A stretch of 64,000 nt of DNA, taken from NCBI GenBank assembly GCA_021845905.1, contig JAJZVA010000001.1:62001-126000 (forward strand), given 5' to 3'. Shown here piece by piece: positions 47,536-60,018 of the stretch; the first letter of the stretch is position 1; each line of letters begins with the position of its first letter. The translations under genes and the position numbers were made by a program. The stretch comes from Pseudomonadota bacterium (lineage in GTDB: Bacteria; Pseudomonadota; Alphaproteobacteria; Micavibrionales; UBA2020). A model generated the notes under the pieces. That model ran no database searches. It was not told the DNA's origin and worked only from the letters and a program-made list of their open reading frames with translations.

Positions 47536-48287
47536 GATGCCATCAACTGCGCCATCACGCCGTCGTCCATTTCAAAGTTGGCGAAAACGTTTTGCACGTC
47601 GTCGCTGTCTTCGAGCATTTCGATCATCAAGATCAGGCTCTTCGCCTGATCGGGCGTGACGGCGACGGTGTTGTTCGGCTTCCAGACGATGCCGCTCTCC
47701 TGCGCTGCGCCGAATTTCGCCTCGAGCGCCTCCTTGACGGCGATGAAATCCGCCGGCTGGGTGGTGACTTCGTGCGTATCGCCGGAGGATTCGACGTTGT
47801 CCGCCCCAGCCTCGACCGCGGCTTCGAACATTTTATCGTCCGCCGCGACGCTCGCGGCAAAGGTGATCGACCCGACCCGCGCGAACATGAAGCTGACCGA
47901 ATTCGTCTCGCCCAGCGTGCCGCCGTTTTTGGCGAAAGCAGTGCGAACATCGCCCGCCGTGCGGTTGCGATTGTCGGTCAGCGCCTCAACAATGACGGCC
48001 ACGCCGCCGGGGCCGTAGCCTTCGTAGCGGATTTCTTCATAATTCGAGGCATCTGAGCTGTTGGGGCTACCCTGCTCGATCGCTCTTTTGATCCGGTCAT
48101 TGGCCATGTTGTTTTTCCGCGCCTCGAGAATGGCGTTGCGCAGGCGCGGGTTGGCGTCCGGATCCGGCTGTCCTGACTTCGCTGCCACTGTAATTTCGCG
48201 CGCCAGCTTATTGAAAATTTTGGCTTTCTTTTTATCCTGCGCACCCTTGCGATGCATGATGTTTTTGAACTGGGAATGACCGGCCAT
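47532..48287 (-). CDS. yebC: YebC/PmpR-family protein
   Basis: 251 residues, full length. It begins [18 protein letters not shown], the family signature, and contains [27 protein letters not shown]-type sequence with NRNRT. YebC proteins were described as transcriptional regulators and more recently as ribosome-associated factors that help at proline stretches. First gene of the yebC-orf-ruvC-HD-ruvA-ruvB-ybgC-tol series. Confidence 0.95.
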   Translation of the reverse strand: MAGHSQFKNIMHRKGAQDKKKAKIFNKLAREITVAAKSGQPDPDANPRLRNAILEARKNNMANDRIKRAIEQGSPNSSDASNYEEIRYEGYGPGGVAVIVEALTDNRNRTAGDVRTAFAKNGGTLGETNSVSFMFARVGSITFAASVAADDKMFEAAVEAGADNVESSGDTHEVTTQPADFIAVKEALEAKFGAAQESGIVWKPNNTVAVTPDQAKSLILMIEMLEDSDDVQNVFANFEMDDGVMAQLMAS

Positions 48288-48387
48288 GGCGTAACGCCTC
48301 TTTTTATTGATTTTACTGACTTATTTCTAGCATACGCCGTGCTTTAGAGAAAGGATGTTTCTCTTTTGTACCGCGTTTGGATTATGG

Positions 48388-49578
48388 CTAATTTGTCAAC
48401 GCTTTCAACCCTTCGCCCAGCTCCGCGCGTTCCTCTTTCGTCATGTGCGTGGCGTTGCCGAGGGGCATGGTGTCGTGGTCGACCGCCTGCATCATGATCA
48501 GCGGCGCATATTTTTTGATCTCCGTCATGGTGTCGAATTCAATGCCTTTCGGCGCCGTGGTAAATCCCGCTTCGGTCGGCATGTCGCTGTGGCAGGCGCT
48601 GCATCGCTCGCGGACGATCAGCCTCACTTCTTCGGGCGAAACCGCGCCTTTGATGGCGGAAACTGGGTTGCTGCCCTGCGCGGAGACGAACATCGCGACG
48701 ATGACGATGCCGAGCGCGCCCGCGACCGGATACCAGTAATTGACGTCGCCCTTGTGTTTGAGATTGAAAAACTGCCGGATCGGCCAGGCCGCCGCCGCCA
48801 GCCCCGCGAGCACCAGCCAGTTGTGCGGCACGCTGTAGAGCATCGGGTAATGGTTGCTGATCATCACCAACAGCACCGGCAAAGTCATATAGTTGTTATG
48901 CACCGAACGTTGCTTGGCTTCGGCGCCAAGACGCGGGTCGGGCGTTTCGCCCGCCAGCAACGCGGCGACGACTTTTTTCTGGTTGGGGATGATGATGCGG
49001 AAAACGTTCGCCACCATCACCGTGCCGAGCATCGCGCCGACGTGGATAAACGCGCCGCGACCGGAGAAAATATGGCACAACGCATAAGCTCCCGCCGTCA
49101 CCGATAAAAACCATACGCAACCGAACAGTCTGTTGTTTTGCCCGATGTGCGAGCGGCACAGCTCGTCATAGAAAACCCAGCCGCCGAAGATGAACGAAAG
49201 GCCGATGAACGTCGCCTGAAACGGCGTCAGCGCCATTTTCGACGGGTCGATCAGGTAGAGGTTCGCGTTATAATAATACATCAGACATAGCAGAGAAAAT
49301 CCGCTGATCCACGTGAAATAGGCTTCCCATTTGAACCAGTGCAGGTGCTTCGGCATATGCGCCGGCGCGACGGCGTATTTTTTGGGATTGTAAAACCCGC
49401 CGCCGTGCACGGCCCAGAGCTCGCCGGTGACGCCTTCCTTCTTCTCCGCCGCCGAGGGCGCGGTCAGGCTGTTGTCCAGCCATACGAAATAGAACGACGC
49501 GCCGATCCACGCAATGCCCGTGATCACATGCAGCCAGCGGAGAACGAGATTAAGCCATGCGGCGTAGTCGATGATCAC
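48388..49578 (-). CDS. puuD: Urate oxidase PuuD (membrane, cytochrome c-linked)
   Basis: 396-residue membrane urate hydroxylase converting urate to 5-hydroxyisourate. About eight transmembrane helices with conserved histidines (LRWLHVITGIAWIGASFYFVW, CHIFSGRGAFIHVG) make up the PuuD domain (about 1-310). A C-terminal cytochrome c domain (about 320-396) has the haem motif CSACH and a distal Met region (DHDTMPLGNATHM). GTG start within the stop of the malate synthase gene. Last gene of the xdhA-to-puuD operon. Confidence 0.92.
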   Translation of the reverse strand: MIIDYAAWLNLVLRWLHVITGIAWIGASFYFVWLDNSLTAPSAAEKKEGVTGELWAVHGGGFYNPKKYAVAPAHMPKHLHWFKWEAYFTWISGFSLLCLMYYYNANLYLIDPSKMALTPFQATFIGLSFIFGGWVFYDELCRSHIGQNNRLFGCVWFLSVTAGAYALCHIFSGRGAFIHVGAMLGTVMVANVFRIIIPNQKKVVAALLAGETPDPRLGAEAKQRSVHNNYMTLPVLLVMISNHYPMLYSVPHNWLVLAGLAAAAWPIRQFFNLKHKGDVNYWYPVAGALGIVIVAMFVSAQGSNPVSAIKGAVSPEEVRLIVRERCSACHSDMPTEAGFTTAPKGIEFDTMTEIKKYAPLIMMQAVDHDTMPLGNATHMTKEERAELGEGLKALTN

Positions 49579-51164
49579 GCCTGCCTCGCCTTGCTTGCCG
49601 GTTCCTTTTCGTAGGCTAGAACCATTTCGTAAGCCTTGGTGGTGAGGAATTCGTCGAGCTTTTGCGCCATCACCATGTCGCGGAACAGGAGTGAAGCGTC
49701 ATGCAGATGCTTGTCGCGGCCAAATTCGCCGACCAGCTTCATCGTTTCTTCTTTCATCATTTCATGCATGAGCGCGTCGTCCAACACGCGGCCGTCGCGC
49801 ATCGCAACCTTGTGATGCCGCCACTGCCAGAGCTGCGTGCGGGAGATCTCCGCCGTCGCCGCGTCTTCCATCAAATTATAAAGCGGCACGCAGCCGTTGC
49901 CGCCGAGCCATGCACGCAAATACAAAATGCCTATGTTGATGTTTTTGCGCACGCCCGCCTCGGTGATATCGCCTTTCGGCACGGTCAGCAGGTCCGCCGC
50001 CATCACGTTGACATCCTCGCGCTTTTTGTCGAGCTGGTTGGCCATTGGCATGTATTTGTCGAAGATGGTCTGCGCCACGGCCACCAGCCCCGGATGCGCG
50101 ACCCATGTGCCATCATGCCCGTCTTCCGCCTCGCGTTTTTTGTCCGCGCCGACCTTTTCCATCGCCAGCTTGTTCGCGGCTTCGTCATTCTTGATCGGGA
50201 TTTGCGCCGCCATGCCGCCCATCGCGAAGGCCTTGCGTTTGTGGCAGGTTTTGATCAAGAGCTGGCTGTAGGAACGCAAAAAGTGCGACATCATCGTCAC
50301 ACTGTCGCGGTCGGGCAACACAAAAGATTTATGCGCCGAAAAACGCTTGATGAAATTGAAGATATAATCCCACCGGCCGCAGTTGAGTCCGACGATATGC
50401 TCGCGCAGGACAGACAGAATTTCATCCATCTGGAAGGCGGCAGTGATCGTCTCTATCAGCACCGTCACGCGCACCGTGCCACGCGGCAGGTTCAGCGCAT
50501 CCTCAGCGTGCGTGATGACGTCGCTCCACAGTTTCGCCTCGTGATAGCTCTCCATCTTCGGCAGGTAGAAATATGGCTTCTTGCGGTTATGGAACAGATA
50601 CAACCCGAAATCGAAAAACGACGCGGAAAGCGGCTCGCCCTCCATCAGCAAATGCTTTTCCTCCATATGCAACCCGCGCGGACGCACCATCAGCACAGCG
50701 GTTTTGTCGCCCAGCTTGTATTCCTTGTGCGTGGCAGGGTCGATATAATTGATGCGGCGGGTGTTGGCGTCCATCAGGTTGATCTGCCCATTGATCAGGT
50801 TCGTCCACGTCGGCGTGCTGGAATCCTCGAAGTCCGCCATGAAGACGTTCGCGCCCGAGTTCAGCGCGTTGATGATCATCTTGCGGTCGACGGGGCCGGT
50901 GATCTCCACCCGGCGATCGAGCAAGTCATCAGGTATCGCGCGCACCGACCATGCCGCGGAGCGGATATTCGCCGTTTCGGGCGGAAAATCAAGCCTGCCT
51001 GTTTTGTCCAGCTCTTCCTGCCTTTTCACGCGCTCTTTCATCAGTTCGCGGCGGCGGTGGCCGAAATAATCCTCCAGCTCGAGGATGAACTCCAACGCCT
51101 CGGGCGTAAAAACGCGCTCCTGATCGGGAACTTTTTCCGCTTCGACTTTTAAACCGTATTTCAT
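49575..51164 (-). CDS. aceB: Malate synthase A
   Basis: Condenses glyoxylate with acetyl-CoA to malate. 529 residues, the length of isoform A. Seen: FMADFEDSSTPTWTNLINGQ, MVRPRGLHMEEKH with the catalytic Arg, the VLIETITAAFQMDEI metal-binding Glu segment, GRWDYIFNFIK and the C-terminal catalytic Asp region VLDDALMHEM. ATG 51164 overlaps the xdhC stop by 4 bp; the longer frame to 51293 lies inside xdhC and is rejected. Location in a purine-degradation operon suggests it consumes glyoxylate from allantoin breakdown as well as, or instead of, from isocitrate lyase. Confidence 0.95.
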   Translation of the reverse strand: MKYGLKVEAEKVPDQERVFTPEALEFILELEDYFGHRRRELMKERVKRQEELDKTGRLDFPPETANIRSAAWSVRAIPDDLLDRRVEITGPVDRKMIINALNSGANVFMADFEDSSTPTWTNLINGQINLMDANTRRINYIDPATHKEYKLGDKTAVLMVRPRGLHMEEKHLLMEGEPLSASFFDFGLYLFHNRKKPYFYLPKMESYHEAKLWSDVITHAEDALNLPRGTVRVTVLIETITAAFQMDEILSVLREHIVGLNCGRWDYIFNFIKRFSAHKSFVLPDRDSVTMMSHFLRSYSQLLIKTCHKRKAFAMGGMAAQIPIKNDEAANKLAMEKVGADKKREAEDGHDGTWVAHPGLVAVAQTIFDKYMPMANQLDKKREDVNVMAADLLTVPKGDITEAGVRKNINIGILYLRAWLGGNGCVPLYNLMEDAATAEISRTQLWQWRHHKVAMRDGRVLDDALMHEMMKEETMKLVGEFGRDKHLHDASLLFRDMVMAQKLDEFLTTKAYEMVLAYEKEPASKARQA

Positions 51165-51955
51165 GCCGCACTCTCCTTTTCTTCTTGTTCTTCCATGCAG
51201 GGCGTGAGCCCCAGCGTCAGCAATTCCGCCGCGAACGCAATGGCGATTTCGCGCGGGTGTTTTCCTGAGACGCCCCTGATGCCGATCGGACAAACCAGCT
51301 TTTGCGTATCCAGCTTCAGCGCCTGCAGGCGTTTTCTGAACCTCGCCGACTTGGTTTTCGAGCCGATCAGCCCAAGATAGGCGAATGCGCCGTGTTCCAG
51401 CGCGGCCTTGACGATCTCGAAATCCAGCCCGTGATCGTGGGTCATCACGATGATGTAAGTGTTCTCGGTCGCGTCTTTTATTTTATCCGTCAGGCGGGTA
51501 GTGACGATTTTCCTGCAATTCTGCGGGATGGTTTCGGGGAATTCATCCGCGCGTTCATCCACCCATGTGATATTGACCGGCAAACCTTCCAGCACCTTCA
51601 CCACTTCGCGCCCGACATGGCCCGCGCCGAAAAGGAGGATTTTTTTGCGCTGCGTAACGAACGGCTCGAGAAGCACCGTCACATGCCCGCCGCAGCATTG
51701 CGCCAGCGCAGGCCCGAGCGGATAATCTTTCGTCTGCGTGCCGCCGGTTGCGGAGACCAGCAATTTCCGCGCCGCTTCTACCGATTCAAACTCGAGATTG
51801 CCGCCGCCGATGGTGCCGAACTGCTTTTCCGCCGTGACGACCATCTTCGTCCCCGCCTCGCGTGGCGTCGAGCCTTTGGCTTCCGTGACCGTAATCAGCA
51901 CGCAGGGCGTTTCGCTCGCGCGAAGGTCGGTCAATACATCGAGCCAATCCCTCAT
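51161..51955 (-). CDS. xdhC: Xanthine dehydrogenase accessory protein XdhC
   Basis: 264-residue XdhC/CoxI-family chaperone that inserts sulfurated molybdenum cofactor into xanthine dehydrogenase. The N-terminal domain has TVTEAKGSTPREAGTKMVV and GTIGGGNLE. The C-terminal Rossmann-like domain has LLFGAGHVGREVV and LGLIGSKTK. Four-base overlaps on both sides (xdhB, aceB). Confidence 0.94.
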   Translation of the reverse strand: MRDWLDVLTDLRASETPCVLITVTEAKGSTPREAGTKMVVTAEKQFGTIGGGNLEFESVEAARKLLVSATGGTQTKDYPLGPALAQCCGGHVTVLLEPFVTQRKKILLFGAGHVGREVVKVLEGLPVNITWVDERADEFPETIPQNCRKIVTTRLTDKIKDATENTYIIVMTHDHGLDFEIVKAALEHGAFAYLGLIGSKTKSARFRKRLQALKLDTQKLVCPIGIRGVSGKHPREIAIAFAAELLTLGLTPCMEEQEEKESAA

Positions 51956-54186
51956 CCCGTCACCGCCTTTAGAATGCGCTCGGGCGTGGCGGGCGCGTCG
52001 AGATGGCCGTTGGGGTTCACCGACAATGCCGCATCTTTCAGCGCCAGAAACGCCGCCGTCGCAAGCATCAGCGGCGGCTCGCCGACGGCTTTGGAATTGT
52101 AAATCGTATCTTCCTGATTGATGCCGTCATAAAGCGCGACGCGGAAATCTTTGGGGATATCGCGGCCTGTCGGGATCTTGTATGTGCTGGGCGCGTGGGT
52201 TTTGATGACGCCCTTGTCGTCCCACCACAATTCTTCCGACGTCAGCCAGCCCGCGCCCTGCACGAAGCCGCCTTCGATCTGCCCGATATCCACGGCGGGA
52301 TTTATGGAGCGGCCGACGTCGTGGAGGATATCGGCGCGAAGGATATTGCTCTCGCCCGTCAGCGTGTCGATGATCACTTCCGCGATCGCCGCGCCATAGG
52401 CGAAATAATAGAACGGACGGCCTTTCGCCGCCGGCCTGTCCCAGTCGATCTTCGGCGTTTTGTAAAAACCCGTTGAGGAGAGTGAAATCCGCTCTCCATA
52501 GGCCGCCATCACCAGTTCTTTCCACGGCAGGTTGCGTCCTGCGTCGAACTTCTCCAGCCGTCCCTTGATGATCAGCGCCGCCGCTTGCGCCGCCTTGCCG
52601 TTCATGTCCGCGCCGCTGGACGCCGCGGTCGCCGAGGTGTTCGGCACCTTGCCGGTGCTGGTCGCGGTGATTTTGACGAGGTCGAGCGGAATGCCGAAGG
52701 TATCCGCGACGATCTGGCAGACTTTGGTGTGCAGCCCCTGCCCCATCTCCGTGCCGCCGTGGTTGACCTGCACGCTGCCGTCTTTATAGACATGCACGAG
52801 CGCGCCCGCCTGATTGAGCATGGTGAGCGTGAAACTGATGCCGAACTTCACCGGCGTGAAGGCGATGCCTTTTTTGAGGATTTTGCTTCTGGCGTTGAAA
52901 TTCCGCACCTCTTGCACGCGCTTGGCGTAATCGCCGGATTTTTCCAGTTGCGCGAAAAGCTCGTGCGTGATGCTGTCCTCGACCGTCATGTGATAATGCG
53001 TGATGCAGCGTTTGCCAAGCTTGCCTTTGGGATCGTAGAGGTTGGCCTTGCGCACGTCGAGCGGATCTTTGCCGAGCTTGCGGGCGATTTCATCGACGAT
53101 ATATTCGATCAGAAGCAAGCCTTGCGGCCCGCCGAAACCGCGGAAGGCGGTGTTGGAAACCTTGTTGGTTTTGCAGCGGTAGCTGGTCACTTTGGCATTG
53201 CCGAGAAAATAGGCGTTGTCGGCATGGAACATCGCGCGATCGGCGACGGCGTTCGACAAATCCGCCGAATAACCGCAGTTGACCATATGCGTCATCTCGA
53301 TGCCGCCGATCAGGCCGTTGTCGTCGAAGCCGACTTTATAAGTACAGTGCAAATCGTGCCGTTTGCCCGTCATAATCATGTCGTCATCGCGGTCGACGCG
53401 CAATTTTACCGGACGCCCCGTTTTCCGCGCCAGCAGCGCCGCCGCGCAGGCGAACAATGACGCCTGACTTTCCTTGCCGCCGAAGCCGCCGCCCATGCGG
53501 CGCATATCTACCGTCACCGCGTGATCGGCGAGACCGAGCACCTTGGCGATCAGATGCTGCACCTCCGTCGGATGCTGCGTCGAAGAATAACAATGCATCT
53601 CGCCATTTTCGAGCGGCGTGACGAGCGCGACCTGCCCTTCGAGGTAAAAATGCTCCTGTCCGCCGATGTCGAATGCGCCTTCCAGAACATGCGCGGATTT
53701 TTCAATGCCCGCCGCGGCGTCGCCGATCCGCATCACATACGGATCGCCGACGAAAGATTTTTCCTTCACTGCCGTTTGCACATCGAGAATGGCGGGCAGA
53801 ACCTCGTATTCCACCACGGCTTTGTGCGCGGCTGTGCGGGCGATTTCTATCGTATCCGCCGCAACGGCAAGCACCGACTGTCCCGCGAACATGACTTCAT
53901 CCTTCGCGAAAAGCGGATCGCCCGGATAAATCGGCACCGGCGCGACTTCGTTCTCGCCCGGAATATCCTTCGCCGTCACCACCGCGTGCACGCCCGCGAT
54001 GCAGCAGCCGGAAACGTCGATTTTTTTAATTTTCGCGTGGGCGTGCGGGCTTTGCAAAATATAGGCCTGCAGGCAACCCGCTGGTTCGCGGATATCGTCC
54101 GTATAGGTCGCGCCGCCGCTCACGTGCATCTCCGCGCTGTCGTGCGGCAAGGGTGAGCCCATGGATTTTTTAGCTGTTATGCTCAT
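51952..54186 (-). CDS. xdhB: Xanthine dehydrogenase molybdenum-binding subunit
   Basis: Catalytic subunit of 744 residues that oxidises hypoxanthine and xanthine to urate. Molybdopterin-binding and active-site segments: MRRMGGGFGGKESQ, FRGFGGPQG (substrate Arg), the TEMGQGLHTKV loop, and near the end the VGEPPLMLATAAF segment holding the catalytic Glu. Usual length. It is separated from xdhA by a short AT-rich insert carrying one small ORF and a REP-like palindrome. Confidence 0.96.
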   Translation of the reverse strand: MSITAKKSMGSPLPHDSAEMHVSGGATYTDDIREPAGCLQAYILQSPHAHAKIKKIDVSGCCIAGVHAVVTAKDIPGENEVAPVPIYPGDPLFAKDEVMFAGQSVLAVAADTIEIARTAAHKAVVEYEVLPAILDVQTAVKEKSFVGDPYVMRIGDAAAGIEKSAHVLEGAFDIGGQEHFYLEGQVALVTPLENGEMHCYSSTQHPTEVQHLIAKVLGLADHAVTVDMRRMGGGFGGKESQASLFACAAALLARKTGRPVKLRVDRDDDMIMTGKRHDLHCTYKVGFDDNGLIGGIEMTHMVNCGYSADLSNAVADRAMFHADNAYFLGNAKVTSYRCKTNKVSNTAFRGFGGPQGLLLIEYIVDEIARKLGKDPLDVRKANLYDPKGKLGKRCITHYHMTVEDSITHELFAQLEKSGDYAKRVQEVRNFNARSKILKKGIAFTPVKFGISFTLTMLNQAGALVHVYKDGSVQVNHGGTEMGQGLHTKVCQIVADTFGIPLDLVKITATSTGKVPNTSATAASSGADMNGKAAQAAALIIKGRLEKFDAGRNLPWKELVMAAYGERISLSSTGFYKTPKIDWDRPAAKGRPFYYFAYGAAIAEVIIDTLTGESNILRADILHDVGRSINPAVDIGQIEGGFVQGAGWLTSEELWWDDKGVIKTHAPSTYKIPTGRDIPKDFRVALYDGINQEDTIYNSKAVGEPPLMLATAAFLALKDAALSVNPNGHLDAPATPERILKAVTG

Positions 54187-54196
54187 ACAAAAACTT

Positions 54197-54499
54197 TCAG
54201 TTTTTACTCTTCTTCGTTTTTATCTGCTTATCTACAGCCCACACCACAAAAAGAACCGCGAAGGAAACAATGCTTACCCAAAAAAGCCAATGTATAGTTT
54301 CATACTGGATTTTAGTTAAGTAAACGATTTTTCCTTTAATTTGAAATGGAACAACTTGTCCTCTGCTTACATTGGCACGCAAGGGATAATCAGCAGAGTT
54401 CATTTGCATCCCTGCCTGAATCCACCATGCCGCCACACATATTACCCCAAGAGGTCTGCCGACATATTTTTCCAACCGTGACTTTTCATTTTCTTTCAT
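54197..54499 (-). CDS. Small membrane protein inserted between xdhA and xdhB
   Basis: 100 residues, not recognised. Two hydrophobic segments: about 17-31 (GVICVAAWWIQAG) and about 68-88 (IHWLFWVSIVSFAVLFVVW), with a short beta-like loop between. The C-terminus is very basic (DKQIKTKKSKN). Base composition is clearly AT-richer than the flanking xdh genes. ATG 54499 has GGTGA upstream; GTG codons at 54511 and 54508 are alternatives. It looks like a later insertion into the xdh operon. Confidence 0.6.
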   Translation of the reverse strand: MKENEKSRLEKYVGRPLGVICVAAWWIQAGMQMNSADYPLRANVSRGQVVPFQIKGKIVYLTKIQYETIHWLFWVSIVSFAVLFVVWAVDKQIKTKKSKN

Positions 54500-54510
54500 A
54501 GCGTTCACCA

Positions 54511-54538
54511 CGTCATTCCCGCGAAAGCAGGGATGACG
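54511..54538. repeat. REP-like palindrome
   Basis: CGTCATTCCC, then GCGAAAGC, then AGGGATGACG: an imperfect stem-loop of the dispersed CGTCATTCCCGCGAAAGCGGG type common in proteobacterial intergenic DNA. It lies between xdhA and the small membrane-protein gene. Confidence 0.7.
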
Positions 54539-54567
54539 AAAGGGGAAAGGATGACAAATAGGCGCGA

Positions 54568-55992
54568 TTAGGAGCCATATCCATACACCCCCGTTTCGGT
54601 TTCAGGCTGCGTGGTTTCGATGAAGCAGCGGATCAGCAGATTTTGCGCGACCTGCATGCGATAACCCGCCGTGGCGCGCATATCGGTCATCGGCTGGTAA
54701 TCGTTTTCAAGCGCGGACATCACGTTGCGAACGGTCTCCTCGTTCCACGGCTTGCCTGTCAAAGCTTTTTCCGTGTGCGCCGCGCGTTTGGGCGTACCTG
54801 CCATGCCTCCGAAGGCGATGCGGGCGGAGGCCACCTTATCGTCGTCCAGCTCGATCGCAAAAGCCGCGCAGACTGCGGAGATATCCTGATCGAAGCGTTT
54901 GGAAATCTTGTAAACCTTGAACAATACGTTTTTGGCTTTGGGTGGAATGATGATCTTCTCGACAAACCCGCCCTTTTCACACGCCTGCTTGCCGTAGGCG
55001 ATGAAGAAGTCTTCCAACGGTAGCTGGCGCGTGCAGGATTTGGAGCGTAGCACCAGTTTCGCGCCGAGCGCGATTAACGGCGGCGGGCCGTCGCCGATGG
55101 GCGAGCCGTTGGCGATGTTGCCGCCGACCGTGCCGAGGTTGCGAATCTGAACGCTCGCGAAACGGCGCAGCAAAACTCCCATGGACGGATCATAGGCCGC
55201 AAGGCTTTCAAAAGCGTGCGCGTAGCTCACCGCGCCGCCGATCTCCAACCCCGCATCCGTCTGCTTGATCTCGCGCAAAGCGGCGACGTTGCCGGTGTAG
55301 ATGACGGTTTCGAGCGTGCGGTGTTTCTTGGTCACCCACAAGCCGACATCCGTGCCGCCGCCGAGCAGCGTCGCGTCGGGATATTGCGCGGTGACATCTG
55401 CCAGTTCTTCCACCGTGCGCGGCGAGAAGAATTTTTGCCCGGCGTGTTCGTATGAGAACATGGTTTCGCGCCGCAAACCTTCCAGCGTCGCCACATCCGT
55501 TTTTAAATACCGCTCTTTCTCCGTGTTCGCCCGCCGCGCGGCATCGAGAATGGGGCGGTAGCCCGTGCAGCGGCAGAGATTGCCGGAAATGGCGTCCTGA
55601 ATGTTCTCGTCGTTCGCATTGCCATGATTATGCATGCAAGCGGTCAGAGACATCACGAAGCCCGGTGTGCAAAAGCCGCACTGCGAGCCGTGGCATTCCA
55701 CCATCGCTTTTTGCACCGCGTTCATGCCGAGGTTTTCAACCGTGATCAGGCGCCGCCCGTCGAGCGTCGGCAGGAAAACGATGCAGGCGTTGATCGCCTC
55801 GTATTCCATCTTGCCGTTTTCGAGCTCGCCGATAATCACCGTGCAGGCGCCGCAGTCGCCCTCGGCGCAGCCCTCTTTCGTGCCGGTCAGCCGTTCCTGC
55901 AGACGGAGATACTGCAAAATCGTCGTAGTCGGCGACAGGCCGGAAACGGCGCGCATCTGATCATTAAGCATAAATTTTATGGTGTCGCCCAT
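54568..55992 (-). CDS. xdhA: Xanthine dehydrogenase iron-sulfur/FAD subunit
   Basis: 474 residues. The N-terminal [2Fe-2S] ferredoxin domain has CAEGDCGACTV. The helical [2Fe-2S] domain has CHGSQCGFCTPGFVMS and CRCTGYRP. An FAD-binding domain (about 180-350) contains LLGGGTDVGLWVTK and the TVGGNIANGSPIGD loop, and a CO-dehydrogenase flavoprotein C-terminal domain follows. It passes electrons from the molybdenum subunit to NAD+. First gene of the operon, divergent from the Nudix gene. Confidence 0.95.
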   Translation of the reverse strand: MGDTIKFMLNDQMRAVSGLSPTTTILQYLRLQERLTGTKEGCAEGDCGACTVIIGELENGKMEYEAINACIVFLPTLDGRRLITVENLGMNAVQKAMVECHGSQCGFCTPGFVMSLTACMHNHGNANDENIQDAISGNLCRCTGYRPILDAARRANTEKERYLKTDVATLEGLRRETMFSYEHAGQKFFSPRTVEELADVTAQYPDATLLGGGTDVGLWVTKKHRTLETVIYTGNVAALREIKQTDAGLEIGGAVSYAHAFESLAAYDPSMGVLLRRFASVQIRNLGTVGGNIANGSPIGDGPPPLIALGAKLVLRSKSCTRQLPLEDFFIAYGKQACEKGGFVEKIIIPPKAKNVLFKVYKISKRFDQDISAVCAAFAIELDDDKVASARIAFGGMAGTPKRAAHTEKALTGKPWNEETVRNVMSALENDYQPMTDMRATAGYRMQVAQNLLIRCFIETTQPETETGVYGYGS

Positions 55993-56099
55993 CGCGTTCC
56001 TGTGCTTGCGAGAATATTTTGAACATATTATAGTCGTGTAAACGCCTTGCCAATAGATTACGCTTGTATAAATTGCTATGTAAAGTTAAGGCTCCACTT

Positions 56100-56630
56100 A
56101 TGAAGATCCTGCAGACTGAAAAAAACGTCGCATGGCTTCCGCAGCCGAATAAAGTCAGTTTCATTGTTTCACGTGAAATGCCGCCGCCCGCGCTTTGCAC
56201 TTCGGCGTATGTTTTTGCCTTTGAGGGCGATGCCCTGCTCATGGCAGATCTTGACCGCGGCGTTGATATTCCCGGCGGACATATCGACTCCGGCGAAACA
56301 CCGGAAGCCGCCATGCGGCGGGAAACAAAAGAAGAAACCGGCGCGACGCTCGGCGCCGTCCGCATGCTGGGATACCAGAAAATCACTCTGAAAGGCCCGA
56401 AACCTCCCGGCTATAAATATCCTTATCCGGAAAGCTACCAGATCATGTATCACGCAACTGAAGTGAAACCGGGAGAATTCTCAGCGGATGAAGACTCGCG
56501 CGGTCCTGTTCTGATCAGTCCGGAAAAAGCGGCAAAGATTCCTTGGCTGCAAAAGCACCGCGCGCTATATGATTATGCGCGTGCACAATGCAAAACAGCC
56601 TCCGCAAAGGAGCAAACGCCCAAACTGTAA
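56100..56630 (+). CDS. Nudix hydrolase
   Basis: 176-residue member of the Nudix superfamily. The Nudix box is complete: GGHIDSGETPEAAMRRETKEE then TGA (about residues 59-82), with the metal-binding Glu cluster RETKEE. It cleaves nucleoside-diphosphate-linked compounds; the substrate is not evident. ATG 56100 is chosen because the upstream in-frame residues look non-coding. It lies 12 bp ahead of adenine deaminase, so a purine-nucleotide substrate is possible. Confidence 0.85.
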   Translation: MKILQTEKNVAWLPQPNKVSFIVSREMPPPALCTSAYVFAFEGDALLMADLDRGVDIPGGHIDSGETPEAAMRRETKEETGATLGAVRMLGYQKITLKGPKPPGYKYPYPESYQIMYHATEVKPGEFSADEDSRGPVLISPEKAAKIPWLQKHRALYDYARAQCKTASAKEQTPKL

Positions 56631-56636
56631 AGGTAA

Positions 56637-59875
<3,239 letters not shown>

Positions 59876-59909
59876 ATAATATCAAGCAGATATATCGGGG
59901 ATATTTTTA

Positions 59910-59937
59910 TTGACACTATGTAAATAGTGTATATATT
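59910..59937 (+). promoter_or_regulatory. Strong promoter with internal operator palindrome
   Basis: TTGACA (59910-59915), 16-bp spacer, TATATT (59932-59937). ACACTAT (59913-59919) and ATAGTGT (59924-59930) form a perfect 7-bp inverted repeat around GTAA that covers the spacer and part of the -35 box. A bound repressor would block RNA polymerase. It faces the unrecognised gene at 60019. Confidence 0.65.
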
Positions 59938-60018
59938 ATTATGTCCATGCAATGGCACGGCTTGCCGTGCAGGAAACCACCATCAGTTAACCATGAACCA
60001 TCAGTAAAAGGCACCGGC

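Noticed and set aside
48346-48364. AGAGAAA/TTTCTCT hairpin as a terminator
   Set aside because: Its short T run faces the plus strand, where no gene ends; on the minus strand it lacks T residues and lies in the yebC upstream region.
49701-51152. 483-codon open frame antisense to malate synthase
   Set aside because: No domain features; the opposite strand encodes an unmistakable malate synthase.
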